A stretch of 40,691 nt of DNA from the NCBI RefSeq assembly GCF_002006345.1, contig NZ_LZZM01000197.1:1-40691 (forward strand), written 5' to 3'. This document shows, piece by piece, positions 6,226 through 15,366 of the stretch. The stretch comes from Clostridium puniceum. Lineage in GTDB: Bacteria > Bacillota > Clostridia > Clostridiales > Clostridiaceae. A program made the translations under genes and the position numbers. The notes under the pieces were generated by a model. It made no database searches and was not told the origin of the DNA. It saw only the letters and a list, made by a program, of their open reading frames with translations. Every line of letters begins with the position of its first letter. Position 1 is the stretch's first letter.

Positions 6226-6546
6226 ATGAAACAAATAAGTTTAGAAATTTTCGCAAAGAGGTTAAAAAAGTTAAGAGAAGATAGCGGCTTAAGTACACGT
6301 GCCCTTGGCGAATTAATTGGAACAAGTAACGCCACAATTTCACGCTATGAAACTGGTAAACGTGACCCTGACTTAATTTTAGTTCACAATATAGCGAAAC
6401 ACTTCAATGTTACTATTGAATATTTATGTGGTGAAGATACTGACTCTGATGAAGAAAGTTTAATCAAAATGTTTTCTGGATTATCAGAAGAATCTAAAAA
6501 AGATGCTATTAAATACATTACATATTTATCTGAAAAGGAAAGGTGA
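6226..6546 (+). CDS. CI-like phage repressor, XRE family
   Basis: A 106-residue protein with an N-terminal helix-turn-helix: FAKRLKKLREDSGLSTRALG, then GTSNATISRYETGKRDPD, the classic XRE recognition segment. A short C-terminal region (SDEESLIKMFSGLSEESKKDAIKYI) matches the linker-helix tail of small Firmicutes phage repressors. It has no peptidase domain, so induction by LexA-type autocleavage is not expected. That makes the antirepressor in this element the likely inducing partner. AGGAGG precedes the ATG, and the integrase gene follows within the same transcript. Confidence 0.85.
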   Translation: MKQISLEIFAKRLKKLREDSGLSTRALGELIGTSNATISRYETGKRDPDLILVHNIAKHFNVTIEYLCGEDTDSDEESLIKMFSGLSEESKKDAIKYITYLSEKER

Positions 6547-6551
6547 TATAT

Positions 6552-7640
6552 ATGGAAGGTTCCGTTACAAAACGTAAAGATGGGCGTTGGCAAGGCGTTG
6601 TTGATATACCAACATTAACAAACAAGAGAGTTAGAAAATATGTTTATGCTCCTACACGCCAAGAATGCAGAAAAAAAGTAAATGCATTAATAGAAGAAAT
6701 CGAAGGCAATGGAATGATAAATCCAAGCAAAGCCAAATTCAAGGAGTTTTCTGAAATTTGGTTAAATACTTATTGCGTAAATCTATCGCCTACAACTGTA
6801 AACGAATATAAAAGAAGTGTTGATAAATATGCTTGTGCATATTTGGGTGATCATTTAATGACAAAAATTCTTCCAATCAACATACAAGAAATGATTAACG
6901 AATTTTCTAAAGCACATTCTAGAAAAACATGTAAAAATCTCCTTTCAATTTTAAGTGCAATATTTAATTACGCAAAACTTAATAAGATATTAAAAAACAA
7001 TCCATGTGATGGCGTTAGATTACCAAACAATAAAAAAGTATATAAATATTATATCTATAACGAAGATGAATTTAATACTTTACTTGATGTAGTTACTGGA
7101 ACAAAAGAAGAAATCCCCATTTTATTAGCAGCACTCTGTGGACTAAGAATGTCAGAAATAATGGGGTTAACATGGGATGATATTGATTTTAATAAAAGAA
7201 TTATATCAATACAAAGAGCTAATGTTCATGTGAAAGGTGAGGTTATAGAAAAAAATACAAAAACTAAAACATCTTACAGGAAAATTATTGCGCCTAGATA
7301 TGTTATAGAAAGATTGTCTTTATATAAAGGTGTTGGGTATGTTTATCCTAAGAAAGATGGATCTGCTGAAAATGGGAACAATTATAGCAATAGATTTTCA
7401 AGAATGTTGAAAAAAAATAAATTTCCACATACACGGTTTCATGATTTAAGGCATTTTAACGCTACAATGATGTTAAAAAATGGAATAACTGATAAAGAGG
7501 CAGCTGAAAGATTAGGACATTCAGATACAAACATGACTAAGAAATATCAGCATGTATTAGAAAACATGAAAACAAGGTCAGCAGACATACTTGATAGTAT
7601 AGTAATAAAAAAAATGGATGTCAAAATGGATGTCGAATAG
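6552..7640 (+). CDS. int: Tyrosine site-specific integrase
   Basis: A 362-residue phage integrase. An Arm-binding N-terminus (GSVTKRKDGRWQGVVDIPT) and a SAM-like core-binding domain (about 65-160) precede the catalytic domain. Visible active-site residues are the Arg of CGLRMSEIMGLTWDDID, HDLRH (His-x-x-Arg), the His of LGHSD and the Tyr of KKYQHV. I prefer ATG 6552, preceded by AAAGGTGA; a GTG at 6543 overlaps that site and the repressor stop. The gene points at tRNA-Leu, 20 bp away, so it probably recombines attP with the tRNA 3' end. It is co-directional with and directly behind the repressor. Confidence 0.93.
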   Translation: MEGSVTKRKDGRWQGVVDIPTLTNKRVRKYVYAPTRQECRKKVNALIEEIEGNGMINPSKAKFKEFSEIWLNTYCVNLSPTTVNEYKRSVDKYACAYLGDHLMTKILPINIQEMINEFSKAHSRKTCKNLLSILSAIFNYAKLNKILKNNPCDGVRLPNNKKVYKYYIYNEDEFNTLLDVVTGTKEEIPILLAALCGLRMSEIMGLTWDDIDFNKRIISIQRANVHVKGEVIEKNTKTKTSYRKIIAPRYVIERLSLYKGVGYVYPKKDGSAENGNNYSNRFSRMLKKNKFPHTRFHDLRHFNATMMLKNGITDKEAAERLGHSDTNMTKKYQHVLENMKTRSADILDSIVIKKMDVKMDVE

Positions 7641-7690
7641 CTTGTAACCATTGGTAAAATGGTGCAGGTGACGGGACTTGAACCCGTACG
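7641..7690. other. Attachment-site junction at the tRNA-Leu 3' end
   Basis: The integrase stop, a 20-bp gap and the tRNA 3' half (T-arm and CCA end) lie together here. Tyrosine integrases of this type usually recombine within the T-arm or 3' end of a tRNA, which the element restores on insertion. The exact core cannot be set because the second copy is outside the window. Confidence 0.6.
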
Positions 7691-7744
7691 TTATTCAACA
7701 CACGCCCCTCAAACGTGCCTGTCTGCCAATTCCAGCACACCTGC
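7660..7744 (-). tRNA. tRNA-Leu (anticodon GAG), CCA encoded
   Basis: On the minus strand the acceptor stem GCAGGTG pairs with CACCTGC, followed by discriminator A and an encoded CCA. The anticodon stem CACGT/GCGTG encloses the loop TTGAGGG with anticodon GAG, for Leu codons CTC/CTT. The variable arm is long, as in class II tRNA-Leu, and the T-arm is ACGGG-TTCAAGT-CCCGT. It is intact, and the element lies at its 3' side. Confidence 0.93.
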
Positions 7745-7812
7745 AAAATATTAATTAACCATTTAATAATAATTCATTTTCACTAAAAATTCAAGTAAGT
7801 TTTATTAAATAT

Positions 7813-7851
7813 TTAAGTTAATTCTCAGGGATTCCCTAAGAATTAACTTAA
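7813..7851. terminator. Hairpin overlapping the end of the transglycosylase gene
   Basis: Arms TTAAGTTAATTCT and AGAATTAACTTAA (13 bp perfect) flank a 13-nt loop that has its own GGG/CCC pairing. The stop codon of the transglycosylase gene lies in the stem. No strong T-run follows on the minus strand, so termination is probable rather than certain. Confidence 0.5.
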
Positions 7852-8478
7852 GAAATGTACATTAAAAATACTTTTAATCATATCTATGGTTTCATCTTTA
7901 TTAAAATAGCTGCTTTCTTTACTATAAAAATATTGGTAGACTTGATAATAAGTATCAACTTTATCAACATATTTCTTTGTTTCACCAAAAGGTATATAAT
8001 CTATACTTTTTCCATCCGAAGAATATTTTTCATTTTGAAGCCATGACTGTACGTTAGTTGGTCCTGCATTATATGCAGCAATTGCTAAATCTAAATCACC
8101 ATCAAAAATATCATTTAATCTTCTAAGATACCAGCATCCCATTCTAATGTTATATTTTTCATCATATAAATTTTCTTTAGAAAATGTACTATATCCCATT
8201 TCTTTAGCTGCCCATTCACCTGTTTCAACAGTTATTTGCATGAGACCTACTGCATTTTTATGTGACTTAGCATCTTCATTAAATTTGCTTTCTGTTTTTA
8301 TTACTGCTAATACTAGCAATGGATCTAAATTATACTCAGAACTATAAGCATCTACATATACTTTATACTTATATGGAAAAAAATTCTCTTTAATAACATA
8401 TCTAGCTCCCACTAAAACTGCTACTAAAATTGCTGCTAAGATTACTAATCTGCAAAAGATTCTTTTTAGAAATTTCAT
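7843..8478 (-). CDS. Membrane-anchored lytic transglycosylase, SLT domain
   Basis: A 211-residue protein with a basic N-terminus and one membrane segment (FCRLVILAAILVAVLVGARYV), then a soluble lysozyme-like domain outside the cell. SLT motifs are clear: the catalytic Glu in VIKTESKF, GLMQIT and AIAAYNAGP. It cleaves the MurNAc-GlcNAc bond of peptidoglycan to form a 1,6-anhydro product. ATG 8478 is chosen because AAGGAG lies 6 nt upstream; a longer frame starting at 8499 would place that site inside the gene. It follows coaE by 14 bp in what looks like one operon. Confidence 0.88.
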   Translation of the reverse strand: MKFLKRIFCRLVILAAILVAVLVGARYVIKENFFPYKYKVYVDAYSSEYNLDPLLVLAVIKTESKFNEDAKSHKNAVGLMQITVETGEWAAKEMGYSTFSKENLYDEKYNIRMGCWYLRRLNDIFDGDLDLAIAAYNAGPTNVQSWLQNEKYSSDGKSIDYIPFGETKKYVDKVDTYYQVYQYFYSKESSYFNKDETIDMIKSIFNVHFLS

Positions 8479-8492
8479 TCTTTTCTCCTTAA

Positions 8493-9092
8493 CTAGCATA
8501 TTAATTTCATAAAATCAATTAAATCATAAACTTGCTTTTGAGTTTCAATTAAATCAGCATTGTTATCAACAATAATATTTGCATACTCCTTTTTTTCTTC
8601 CATAGGCATTTGTGAATTTATTCTGCTAACAGCTTCTCCTTTAGTTAACTTATCTCTGTTCATAACTCTTTGAATTTGAACTGAATTGTCAGCATATACA
8701 AGAATAATATAATCCATCTCCTCATGCATATTGTTTTCAATTAAAGTTGGTGCATCTATTATTACTATTTTTTCACATTTTTTTTCATAAGCTTTTATAT
8801 TAGATTCTATTGATTGTTTAATATAAGGCATAATTATACTTTCATATTTTATTCTTTGCTTTGGAAATCTAAAGATATGATTTCCAAATTCTTTTCTTCT
8901 AAATTCTCCTTTCCAATCAAAAAAGCCGCTTCCGAACTGAGTGCGAACCATTTCTAATATTTGAGGATTTTTTTCAAGAACTTCTTTAGCTATACAATCC
9001 GCATCTATAATTTTAATTTTTTCATTCTTTAGGATACTTGATACAGTGCTTTTCCCTGTACCTATACCTCCTGTCAAACCAATCTTGATCAT
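8493..9092 (-). CDS. coaE: Dephospho-CoA kinase
   Basis: A 199-residue enzyme that phosphorylates the 3' hydroxyl of dephospho-CoA, the last step of coenzyme A synthesis. The P-loop GLTGGIGTGKST is at the very N-terminus. DADCIAKEVLE, the lid-region Arg-rich segment (FRRKEFGNHIFRFP) and VIIDAPTLIENNM are family features. Length is normal. ATG 9092 is preferred over an in-frame GTG at 9107, which sits in the ribosome binding site. It lies downstream of polA, a common clostridial order (polA-coaE-slt), although a terminator-like hairpin separates them. Confidence 0.93.
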   Translation of the reverse strand: MIKIGLTGGIGTGKSTVSSILKNEKIKIIDADCIAKEVLEKNPQILEMVRTQFGSGFFDWKGEFRRKEFGNHIFRFPKQRIKYESIIMPYIKQSIESNIKAYEKKCEKIVIIDAPTLIENNMHEEMDYIILVYADNSVQIQRVMNRDKLTKGEAVSRINSQMPMEEKKEYANIIVDNNADLIETQKQVYDLIDFMKLIC

Positions 9093-9166
9093 TTTTATAT
9101 AAACCACCTTTATTACAGTTAAGAGTTAACACCCTTTAGGATCCCCTGTTGGGTATCAACAGTTAA

Positions 9167-9191
9167 GAAAAAATCCTCGAGGGATTTTTTC
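9167..9191 (-). terminator. Intrinsic terminator after polA
   Basis: GAAAAAATCC and GGATTTTTTC pair around TCGAG. On the minus strand the stem runs into six T residues. It sits 24 bp after the polA stop. Confidence 0.75.
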
Positions 9192-9214
9192 AGATTATTG
9201 TTAATTTCCATAAT

Positions 9215-11818
9215 TTATTTTGCTTCGTACCATGTATTACCAAAATTCACATCTACGTCAAGTGCTACTTTTAGTTTAATAGCCTTTTCCATTTCATGTT
9301 CAACTAAATTTTTAACTTCTTCAAATTCTTCCTTCTTTACATTTAATATAAGTTCATCATGAACCTGAAGAATTAACTCACTTTTTAATTTCTTTTCATT
9401 TAACTTATTATAAACATTTACCATAGCAAGCTTTATTATATCCGCGGCACTTCCTTGAATAGGTGCATTCATAGCTAATCTATCACCTAAAGCTTTTACT
9501 ATTTTATTAGAAGCTTTTATTTCTGGTATAAATCTCCTTCTATTTAAAATTGTTAATACATACCCAGTCTCTTCTGCATCTCTAACTATATTCTCCAAAT
9601 ATTTTTTTATTTTGGGATATCTTTCAAAGTAAATATTCATATATTCTTCTGCTTCTTTTTTTGTAATCTTTAAATCTTGAGCTAAACTAAATGCACCTAT
9701 TCCATATACAATTCCAAAGTTTACCGCCTTTGCTCTACTTCTCATAAGAGGAGTAACTTCATCTATTGGAACTTTAAAAACTTCTGAAGCTGTTTTTGTA
9801 TGAATATCACTATGATGCTTAAATGCATCTATCATATTTTCGTCATCAGCAATATGAGCAAGCACCCTTAATTCTATTTGTGAATAATCACAAGAGACAA
9901 GTATATCACTTTCTTCCATAGGAATAAATACTTTTCTTATTTCTCTTCCTAATTCATGCCTGATTGGAATATTTTGAAGATTAGGCTCTGTGCTTGATAA
10001 TCTTCCTGTAGTTGTAACAGTTTGATTAAAGTTCGAATGAATATGTCCATCTTCATCAATTACATTTTTTAATCCTTCAATATATGTAGAATTAATCTTT
10101 GTAATTTGTCTGTAATACATTATTTTAGGAATTATTTCATGCTTATCCATTAACTTTTCTAAAACTTCTTGATTAGTTGAATACCCTGTTTTAGTTTTTT
10201 TAATAACTGGCAAATCTAATTTCTCAAAAAGTATTTTTCCTAATTGCTTAGGAGAACTTATGTTAAATTCCTCTTCTGATAACTTATATATAGCTTCTTG
10301 AGTCTCATCAATTTCTTTTTGGAATTTTATTTTCAATTCATCTAACATACTTTCATTTATGTTAAATCCAATACTCTCCATAGATGAAAGTACATATATT
10401 AATGGATGTTCAACTTCATAATATAGTTTATCCATATTTTCTTTGTGAAGTCTTTCTTTCAATTTTTCATAAATAGTTGGTAAATAGCTTGAAAGTATTA
10501 CTTTAAGATTATTTCCTTCTTCACTTGGATTATCTCCAACATAATAATTAACAAGCTCTAAAATTTCATATTTACTCTTTGAAGAATCAATTAAATAAGC
10601 TGCTATTGCAGTGTCAAATTCAAAACCTTTAATTTCAATTTTATATTTATTTAAAAAAGTAACAAAATTTTTTCCATCATGAATTACTTTTTTAATATTT
10701 TCATCTTCCATTAATGTTTTTAAAATTTCTATGGCTTCTTCTTTATTTTTAGAGCTTATGTCTTTAAAGTTTATGCAGGTCCCAGTATTTTCTTCGCCTA
10801 AAATTAAATATTCAAGTTCTAATTTAGAATATCTAGAAGCATCTATTAAAGTATAATCTATGTAAATTATATCTTTTTTTCCTAAAAATATTTCTTTCAT
10901 TTCTTCAATTGTATCTATATTTTTCACTTGAACTGTAGATTCTTCTGAGGCTGTATCATCTTTAAATTTAGCTAAAATTGATTTCATTTCAAGTTTAACA
11001 AGCATCTTTTTAATTTCTATTATATTTTCTTTATCATTATAATTAATATCTTCTAATGTTAAGTCAATTGGAACCTCTCTCATAATAGTCGCAAGCTTTT
11101 TAGAGAATATTGCTTGTTCTACATTCCCTTCTAAATTTTCTTTAAGCTTCTTCCCCGGAATGTTATCAATATTCTTTAATACTTCTTCAACAGAACCATA
11201 TTCCTTTATAAGCTTAAATGCTGTTTTTTCTCCTACACCAGGAACCCCTGGAATATTATCAGATTTATCTCCCATAAGGCCTTTAACATCTATAAATTGA
11301 TTTGGAGTTACTTCAAATTCATCTATAAAAGTTTTTCTATCATAAATTGCGGTTTCACTAACTCCCTTTTTAGTAATTACAATTTTAGTACTATCAGATG
11401 CCAATTGAAGTGCATCTTTATCTCCTGTAACTATAAATACCTCTGTATCATTATTTTCCGCAAACTTAGAGACTGTACCTATTAAGTCATCAGCTTCAAA
11501 ACCTTCTATTTCAAAAATTTTTATTCCCATAAACTTTAATAGTTCTTTAATAATCGGGAACTGTTCTACAAGTTCTGGCGGCATTTTATTTCTTCCAGCC
11601 TTATATTCTGCATATTCCTTATGTCTAAAGGTTGGTGCTTTTAAATCAAAAGTAGCTATTATACTATCAGGTCCAATTTCTTCTTTCATCTTAAGCAGCA
11701 TATTCATAAAACCATAAATGGCATTGGTATTTATTCCATCACTATTATTCATTGGAGGCAATGCATAAAAAGCCCTATTCATAAGTGAATTTGAGTCTAA
11801 AATTAATAATTTTTTCAT
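9215..11818 (-). CDS. polA: DNA polymerase I
   Basis: An 867-residue family A polymerase for gap filling and RNA-primer removal. The N-terminal 5'-3' nuclease domain (1 to about 290) has DSNSLMNRAFYA, TGDKDALQLAS and the GVPGVGEKTA helix-hairpin-helix. The middle domain corresponds to the 3'-5' proofreading nuclease, but its first acidic motif reads IDYTLID instead of DTE-like, so proofreading is probably lost, as in Bacillus and Thermus Pol I. The polymerase domain shows motif A CDYSQIELR (Asp near residue 644), motif B RSRAKAVNFGIVYG and motif C QVHDELI. AGGAGG precedes the ATG. It is followed by a terminator, then coaE. Confidence 0.97.
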   Translation of the reverse strand: MKKLLILDSNSLMNRAFYALPPMNNSDGINTNAIYGFMNMLLKMKEEIGPDSIIATFDLKAPTFRHKEYAEYKAGRNKMPPELVEQFPIIKELLKFMGIKIFEIEGFEADDLIGTVSKFAENNDTEVFIVTGDKDALQLASDSTKIVITKKGVSETAIYDRKTFIDEFEVTPNQFIDVKGLMGDKSDNIPGVPGVGEKTAFKLIKEYGSVEEVLKNIDNIPGKKLKENLEGNVEQAIFSKKLATIMREVPIDLTLEDINYNDKENIIEIKKMLVKLEMKSILAKFKDDTASEESTVQVKNIDTIEEMKEIFLGKKDIIYIDYTLIDASRYSKLELEYLILGEENTGTCINFKDISSKNKEEAIEILKTLMEDENIKKVIHDGKNFVTFLNKYKIEIKGFEFDTAIAAYLIDSSKSKYEILELVNYYVGDNPSEEGNNLKVILSSYLPTIYEKLKERLHKENMDKLYYEVEHPLIYVLSSMESIGFNINESMLDELKIKFQKEIDETQEAIYKLSEEEFNISSPKQLGKILFEKLDLPVIKKTKTGYSTNQEVLEKLMDKHEIIPKIMYYRQITKINSTYIEGLKNVIDEDGHIHSNFNQTVTTTGRLSSTEPNLQNIPIRHELGREIRKVFIPMEESDILVSCDYSQIELRVLAHIADDENMIDAFKHHSDIHTKTASEVFKVPIDEVTPLMRSRAKAVNFGIVYGIGAFSLAQDLKITKKEAEEYMNIYFERYPKIKKYLENIVRDAEETGYVLTILNRRRFIPEIKASNKIVKALGDRLAMNAPIQGSAADIIKLAMVNVYNKLNEKKLKSELILQVHDELILNVKKEEFEEVKNLVEHEMEKAIKLKVALDVDVNFGNTWYEAK

Positions 11819-11973
11819 TAAAAACCTCCTAAATTCATTAACGCGTAAATTTAGTAGTGAGATTATCCCTACTAAAAAATTTATTATTAAGTTATATATT
11901 TTAATTTATTATACTATATTATATCCACTTAAGTATAGGTTTATAAATTAAATCAGTTTTTTTATATTTTGCT

Positions 11974-12002
11974 TTGATAATTCTTAAAATTAATGTAATA
12001 AT
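11974..12002 (+). promoter_or_regulatory. Promoter of the M29 aminopeptidase gene
   Basis: TTGATA (11974-11979) and AATAAT (11997-12002) are 17 bp apart, about 36 bp before the TTG start. The 219-bp divergent gap to polA also holds an imperfect inverted repeat (TTTAGTAG/CTACTAAA near 11849-11877) on the polA side, of unknown role. Confidence 0.45.
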
Positions 12003-12037
12003 TAGAAATATAAAATTACATTTACGAGGTGATATAG

Positions 12038-13267
12038 TTGTTTGATGATTTATTATTGAAATATGCAAAACTTGCAGTTATTAAGGGGATTAATCTACAA
12101 AAGGATGGTCTATTAGTTATAAATAGCCCTATTGAATGTAGTGATTTTGCAAAAATGATTGCAGAAGAAGCTTATAAAGCTGGAGCTTCTGATGTTGTTA
12201 TAAATTATACTGACGAAAAATTTAATAAGATTAGATTTAATAATTCTAGTAAAGAGATTCTTTCTTTCACTCCAGATTTTGAACGTGATAAATATAATTA
12301 TTATGTAGAAAAAGATGCTGCTTTTTTAAGTATTTCAGCATCTGATCCTGACATTTTTAAAGATGTTGATTCTGATAAAATCTCAGCATATCAGAAAAGC
12401 AAACGTAAAGCTTTAGAAAAATATCATAACGCTTGTACTTCCAATAAAAATTCATGGTGTCTAATTTCAATACCAACTGAAAATTGGGCTAAAAAAATAT
12501 TTAATGAAGTTAATTCTAAAGAAGCTGTTCTAAAATTATGGGATGCAATTTTTTCTGTTATGAGATTAAAAGAAGAAGATCCTATATTAGCATGGAATAA
12601 TCATGTTAATCTTCTTCATAAAAAAGTTAAAGAATTAAATACACATGAATTTGAATATTTGCATTTTACAAATTCTCTTGGAACTGATTTAAAAATAGGC
12701 TTAGTTAAAAATCATATTTGGTGTGGTGGAGAAGATACTACTCAAGCTGGCCTTAAATTTATTGCAAATATGCCAACAGAAGAAGTTTATACTACACCCA
12801 AATTAGATGATGTAAATGGAATTGTTTTTACCTCAAAACCTTTAAGTTACTGTGGGAATTTAATTAATAATTTTTCATTAACCTTTAAAGATGGAAAGGT
12901 TATAGATTACACTGCTGAAACTGGGCTAGATATTCTAAAAGAATTATTAAATACTGATGAAACTTCTAATCGTTTAGGAGAAGTTGCTTTAGTACCCTAT
13001 GATTCTCCAATTTCAAATTCTAATATTATTTTTTATAATACATTATATGATGAAAATGCCTCTTGCCATTTAGCACTTGGTTCTTCGTATCCATGCTGCA
13101 TAAAAGATGGGGAAAGTATGACAAAAGAAGAATCAAAACTCGCTGGCGCAAATACTTCCTTAACACATGTTGATTTTATGATCGGAACTAAAGATACGAA
13201 TATAGTTGGTATAAAAACTAATGGTGAAGAAGTTCAAATATTTAAGGATGGTAATTGGGCATATTAA
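12038..13267 (+). CDS. Aminopeptidase, M29 family
   Basis: A 409-residue cytosolic metallo-aminopeptidase of the AmpS/AmpT family, which removes N-terminal residues from peptides with a two-metal centre. The expected ligands are in order: Glu in MPTEEVYT (near 248), Glu in LGEVALV (near 315), His in SCHLALGSSY (near 344), and His377 and Asp379 in LTHVDFMIG. Length is normal. TTG is taken as the start because GAGGTGA sits 7 nt before it. It is a single gene with its own promoter, followed by a strong hairpin. Confidence 0.9.
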   Translation: MFDDLLLKYAKLAVIKGINLQKDGLLVINSPIECSDFAKMIAEEAYKAGASDVVINYTDEKFNKIRFNNSSKEILSFTPDFERDKYNYYVEKDAAFLSISASDPDIFKDVDSDKISAYQKSKRKALEKYHNACTSNKNSWCLISIPTENWAKKIFNEVNSKEAVLKLWDAIFSVMRLKEEDPILAWNNHVNLLHKKVKELNTHEFEYLHFTNSLGTDLKIGLVKNHIWCGGEDTTQAGLKFIANMPTEEVYTTPKLDDVNGIVFTSKPLSYCGNLINNFSLTFKDGKVIDYTAETGLDILKELLNTDETSNRLGEVALVPYDSPISNSNIIFYNTLYDENASCHLALGSSYPCCIKDGESMTKEESKLAGANTSLTHVDFMIGTKDTNIVGIKTNGEEVQIFKDGNWAY

Positions 13268-13325
13268 TATAAGGCATACTTAAAGAAATAATAAGTCTAT
13301 GATTAATGATATTAGATGTTCTTAT

Positions 13326-13373
13326 AGGGACAGTAGATAGTTTTGTTTTTACACAAAACTATCTAGAGTCCCT
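13326..13373 (+). terminator. Long hairpin after the aminopeptidase gene
   Basis: AGGGACAGTAGATAGTTTTG pairs almost perfectly with CAAAACTATCTAGAGTCCCT around a short T-rich loop, about 19 bp. It is followed by TTCTTATA rather than a clean T-run. It is most likely a terminator, but its length also recalls small mobile inverted-repeat elements. Confidence 0.5.
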
Positions 13374-13430
13374 TCTTATATGTAGCATAGCAACTCCTTT
13401 TAATCGTATATATTTTCTTTCATACACTTA

Positions 13431-13466
13431 AAAAGAAACTTGAGTGAAATATATCAAGTTTCTTTT
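13431..13466. terminator. Bidirectional terminator between convergent genes
   Basis: A perfect 13-bp stem AAAAGAAACTTGA/TCAAGTTTCTTTT with a 10-nt loop. On the minus strand it ends in TCTTTTTAA, serving the DUF3284-like gene 9 bp away; on the plus strand it ends in CTTTTC. Confidence 0.75.
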
Positions 13467-13474
13467 CATAAGTA

Positions 13475-13954
13475 TTAATCTTCTATATCGTTATTTTTAG
13501 GTTTACTTCTCTCAATATTACTGAAATACGTTTTTAGTTCATTGTTAAGACTTTCTACAATGTTGTTCATCTTAGCTTTAAAATTACGTTTAGCTAAAAA
13601 TCTTTGAAGCCATAAAGTCATATATGAAATAAATTTCTCTGAACCTTGATCTTCTTCGATTATTATTTTAGTTGTACCATCTTTTTGTGCTTTAAACATA
13701 TAAGTTGATACACAGCTTGATGCTCCTGTCGTAAAATTTGTTGATGTTGTAATTTGGTACTTTTCATTTTTTATATAATCAGTTATTTCAATTGTGCATT
13801 CTATTGGTTTACTTCCTACAGATTGTATATTTTTCTTAATCTTGCAGCCAACTGGGTTTTCTTGATTAAAATCCGAAAAATCCTTTTGAGCATTTTTCAT
13901 AAAAATATGAAATACATCTTCTAATTCATATTGTACTATTCCAACAGCTTTCAC
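13475..13954 (-). CDS. DUF3284-like (SRPBCC-fold) protein
   Basis: A 159-residue soluble protein. The N-terminus VGIVQYELEDVFHIFMKNAQ resembles the opening strand and helix of the SRPBCC/DUF3284 group. Alternating strands follow (IECTIEITDYIKNEKYQITTS, GTTKIIIEEDQGS), with a long basic C-terminal helix (FLAKRNFKAKMNNIVESLNNEL). That order suits a helix-grip fold that binds a hydrophobic ligand. The ligand is unknown. It starts with GTG, with GAGGTG 7 nt upstream. It lies downstream of trpS and may be in its operon. The family call is tentative. Confidence 0.6.
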   Translation of the reverse strand: MKAVGIVQYELEDVFHIFMKNAQKDFSDFNQENPVGCKIKKNIQSVGSKPIECTIEITDYIKNEKYQITTSTNFTTGASSCVSTYMFKAQKDGTTKIIIEEDQGSEKFISYMTLWLQRFLAKRNFKAKMNNIVESLNNELKTYFSNIERSKPKNNDIED

Positions 13955-13991
13955 TTGATTGCACCTCTTCCAATGAATTTTATTTATTCAT

Positions 13992-15011
13992 CTATTTTTT
14001 AGTAAAATATTCAATTCCCATTGATTCACGAACTTCTCTTAACGTATTTGCTGCTACTGCTCTAGCTTTATTACTACCTTCTTTTAACATATCATATACA
14101 GCATCAATATCTTTTGCAAATTCTACTCTTCTGTTTCTTATTGGTTCAAGCTCTGATTGCAATACTTCATTTAAGTATTTTTTAACCTTCATATCCCCAA
14201 GTCCACCGCGTTTGTAGTGTTCTTTCATTTCTTCTACCGCATTCTTATCTGTTGCAAAAACATCTAAATAAGTAAATACAGTATTTCCTTCTATTTGACC
14301 TGGATCTTCTATTCTTATATGGTTAGGGTCTGTATACATTGACATAACTTTCTTTTTAATTGTATCTGCATCATCAGATAAATATATACAATTTCCTATT
14401 GATTTACTCATCTTAGCTTTTCCATCAGTACCAGGCAATCTTCCTGCATTTGAACTTGGAAGCACAGCTTCTGGTTCAACTAAAACGTCTCCATATATAG
14501 AATTAAAGCTTCTTACAATTTCTCTAGTTTGTTCAATCATAGGTAATTGATCTTCTCCAACTGGAACTGTAGTTGCTTTAAATGCTGTTATATCGGCAGC
14601 TTGACTTACAGGATATATAAGAAATCCTGCTGGAATACTATTTTCAAAATTCTTTTGTTTTATTTCTTGTTTAACTGTTGGATTTCTTTCCAATCTTGAT
14701 AATGTAACTAGATTTAAATAATGCATTGTAAGTTCATTTAATTCTGGTATTTGTGATTGTATAAATATAGTAGATTTACTTGGATCAATGCCAACTGCTA
14801 AATAATCTAATGCAACTTCTGTTAAACTATTTCTTATTATTTCCGGGTTTCTTGCATTATCTGTTAAAGCTTGCTGGTCTGCAATCATTATAAAACTTTC
14901 ATATAATCCAGATTCTTGAAGTTCTACTCTATTCTTTAAAGAACCTATATAATGTCCTATATGTAACTTTCCAGTTGGCCTATCTCCTGTCAATATTATT
15001 TTTTTATCCAT
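13992..15011 (-). CDS. trpS: Tryptophanyl-tRNA synthetase
   Basis: A 339-residue class I synthetase that charges tRNA-Trp. The ATP-binding signatures are the HIGH-like HIGHYIGSL at residues about 17-25 and KMSKS near residue 202. [16 protein letters not shown] and [18 protein letters not shown] are family stretches. Length is normal. AGGAG precedes the ATG. It follows a small conserved gene in one transcript. No T-box leader is seen: the region upstream of that small gene lacks a GGTGG-type T-box sequence. Confidence 0.97.
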   Translation of the reverse strand: MDKKIILTGDRPTGKLHIGHYIGSLKNRVELQESGLYESFIMIADQQALTDNARNPEIIRNSLTEVALDYLAVGIDPSKSTIFIQSQIPELNELTMHYLNLVTLSRLERNPTVKQEIKQKNFENSIPAGFLIYPVSQAADITAFKATTVPVGEDQLPMIEQTREIVRSFNSIYGDVLVEPEAVLPSSNAGRLPGTDGKAKMSKSIGNCIYLSDDADTIKKKVMSMYTDPNHIRIEDPGQIEGNTVFTYLDVFATDKNAVEEMKEHYKRGGLGDMKVKKYLNEVLQSELEPIRNRRVEFAKDIDAVYDMLKEGSNKARAVAANTLREVRESMGIEYFTKK

Positions 15012-15041
15012 TAAAAATTCACTCCTAAACTGTAAAAGTAA

Positions 15042-15287
15042 CTACGCTTCTGTTTTTGTTTTACTTTGTACTACCTTATTAATAATATCTACCCTTTTAT
15101 CACCTAAAACATTAGCTATCTTTACTGACATGCCCTTTTCTTTATAAATAGAATCCTTATTTGCTTCAACAATTTTCATAATTCTTTCTTCCATTTTTTC
15201 ATATGAAATTAAATCATCTTCATATGTATCTACAATATCCTTTAAACATGTTGCTAACTCTTTAGGGTTTCTGTAAACTGCTCTCAT
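15042..15287 (-). CDS. Small conserved clostridial protein (TIGR04540-like)
   Basis: An 81-residue helical, charged protein (MRAVYRNPKELATCLKDIVD, then YEKMEERIMKIVEANKDSIY, then KIANVLGDKRVDIINKVV). I recall this pattern as a small uncharacterised Firmicutes family, TIGR04540. No catalytic or metal-binding motif is visible. AAGGAG lies 5-6 nt before the ATG. It starts the trpS transcript and is 30 bp from trpS. Confidence 0.65.
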   Translation of the reverse strand: MRAVYRNPKELATCLKDIVDTYEDDLISYEKMEERIMKIVEANKDSIYKEKGMSVKIANVLGDKRVDIINKVVQSKTKTEA

Positions 15288-15366
15288 CTTTTTCTCCTTA
15301 ACACTAAAAAATATTTTTTAATTTATTTGAATTTATCTTAGTAAATAAGTTTCGCTTTATTATATC

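Larger units (their letters stand above)
1..7663. mobile_element. Right part of a prophage or integrative element inserted at tRNA-Leu
   Basis: The segment carries a tyrosine integrase, a CI/Cro-like divergent immunity region, an antirepressor, many tiny overlapping early genes, a replisome organizer and a sliding-clamp homologue. This is the usual early half of a temperate Firmicutes phage. The integrase gene ends 20 bp from the 3' end of a tRNA-Leu gene, which marks the right boundary. No structural, packaging or lysis gene is in view and no second att copy is visible, so the left end lies before position 1. A phage-like satellite rather than a full prophage cannot be excluded. Confidence 0.85.

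Noticed and set aside
1..7659. Second attachment-site copy of the tRNA-Leu 3' end
   Set aside because: No repeat of the tRNA 3' half was found left of the integrase in this window, so the left boundary cannot be placed.
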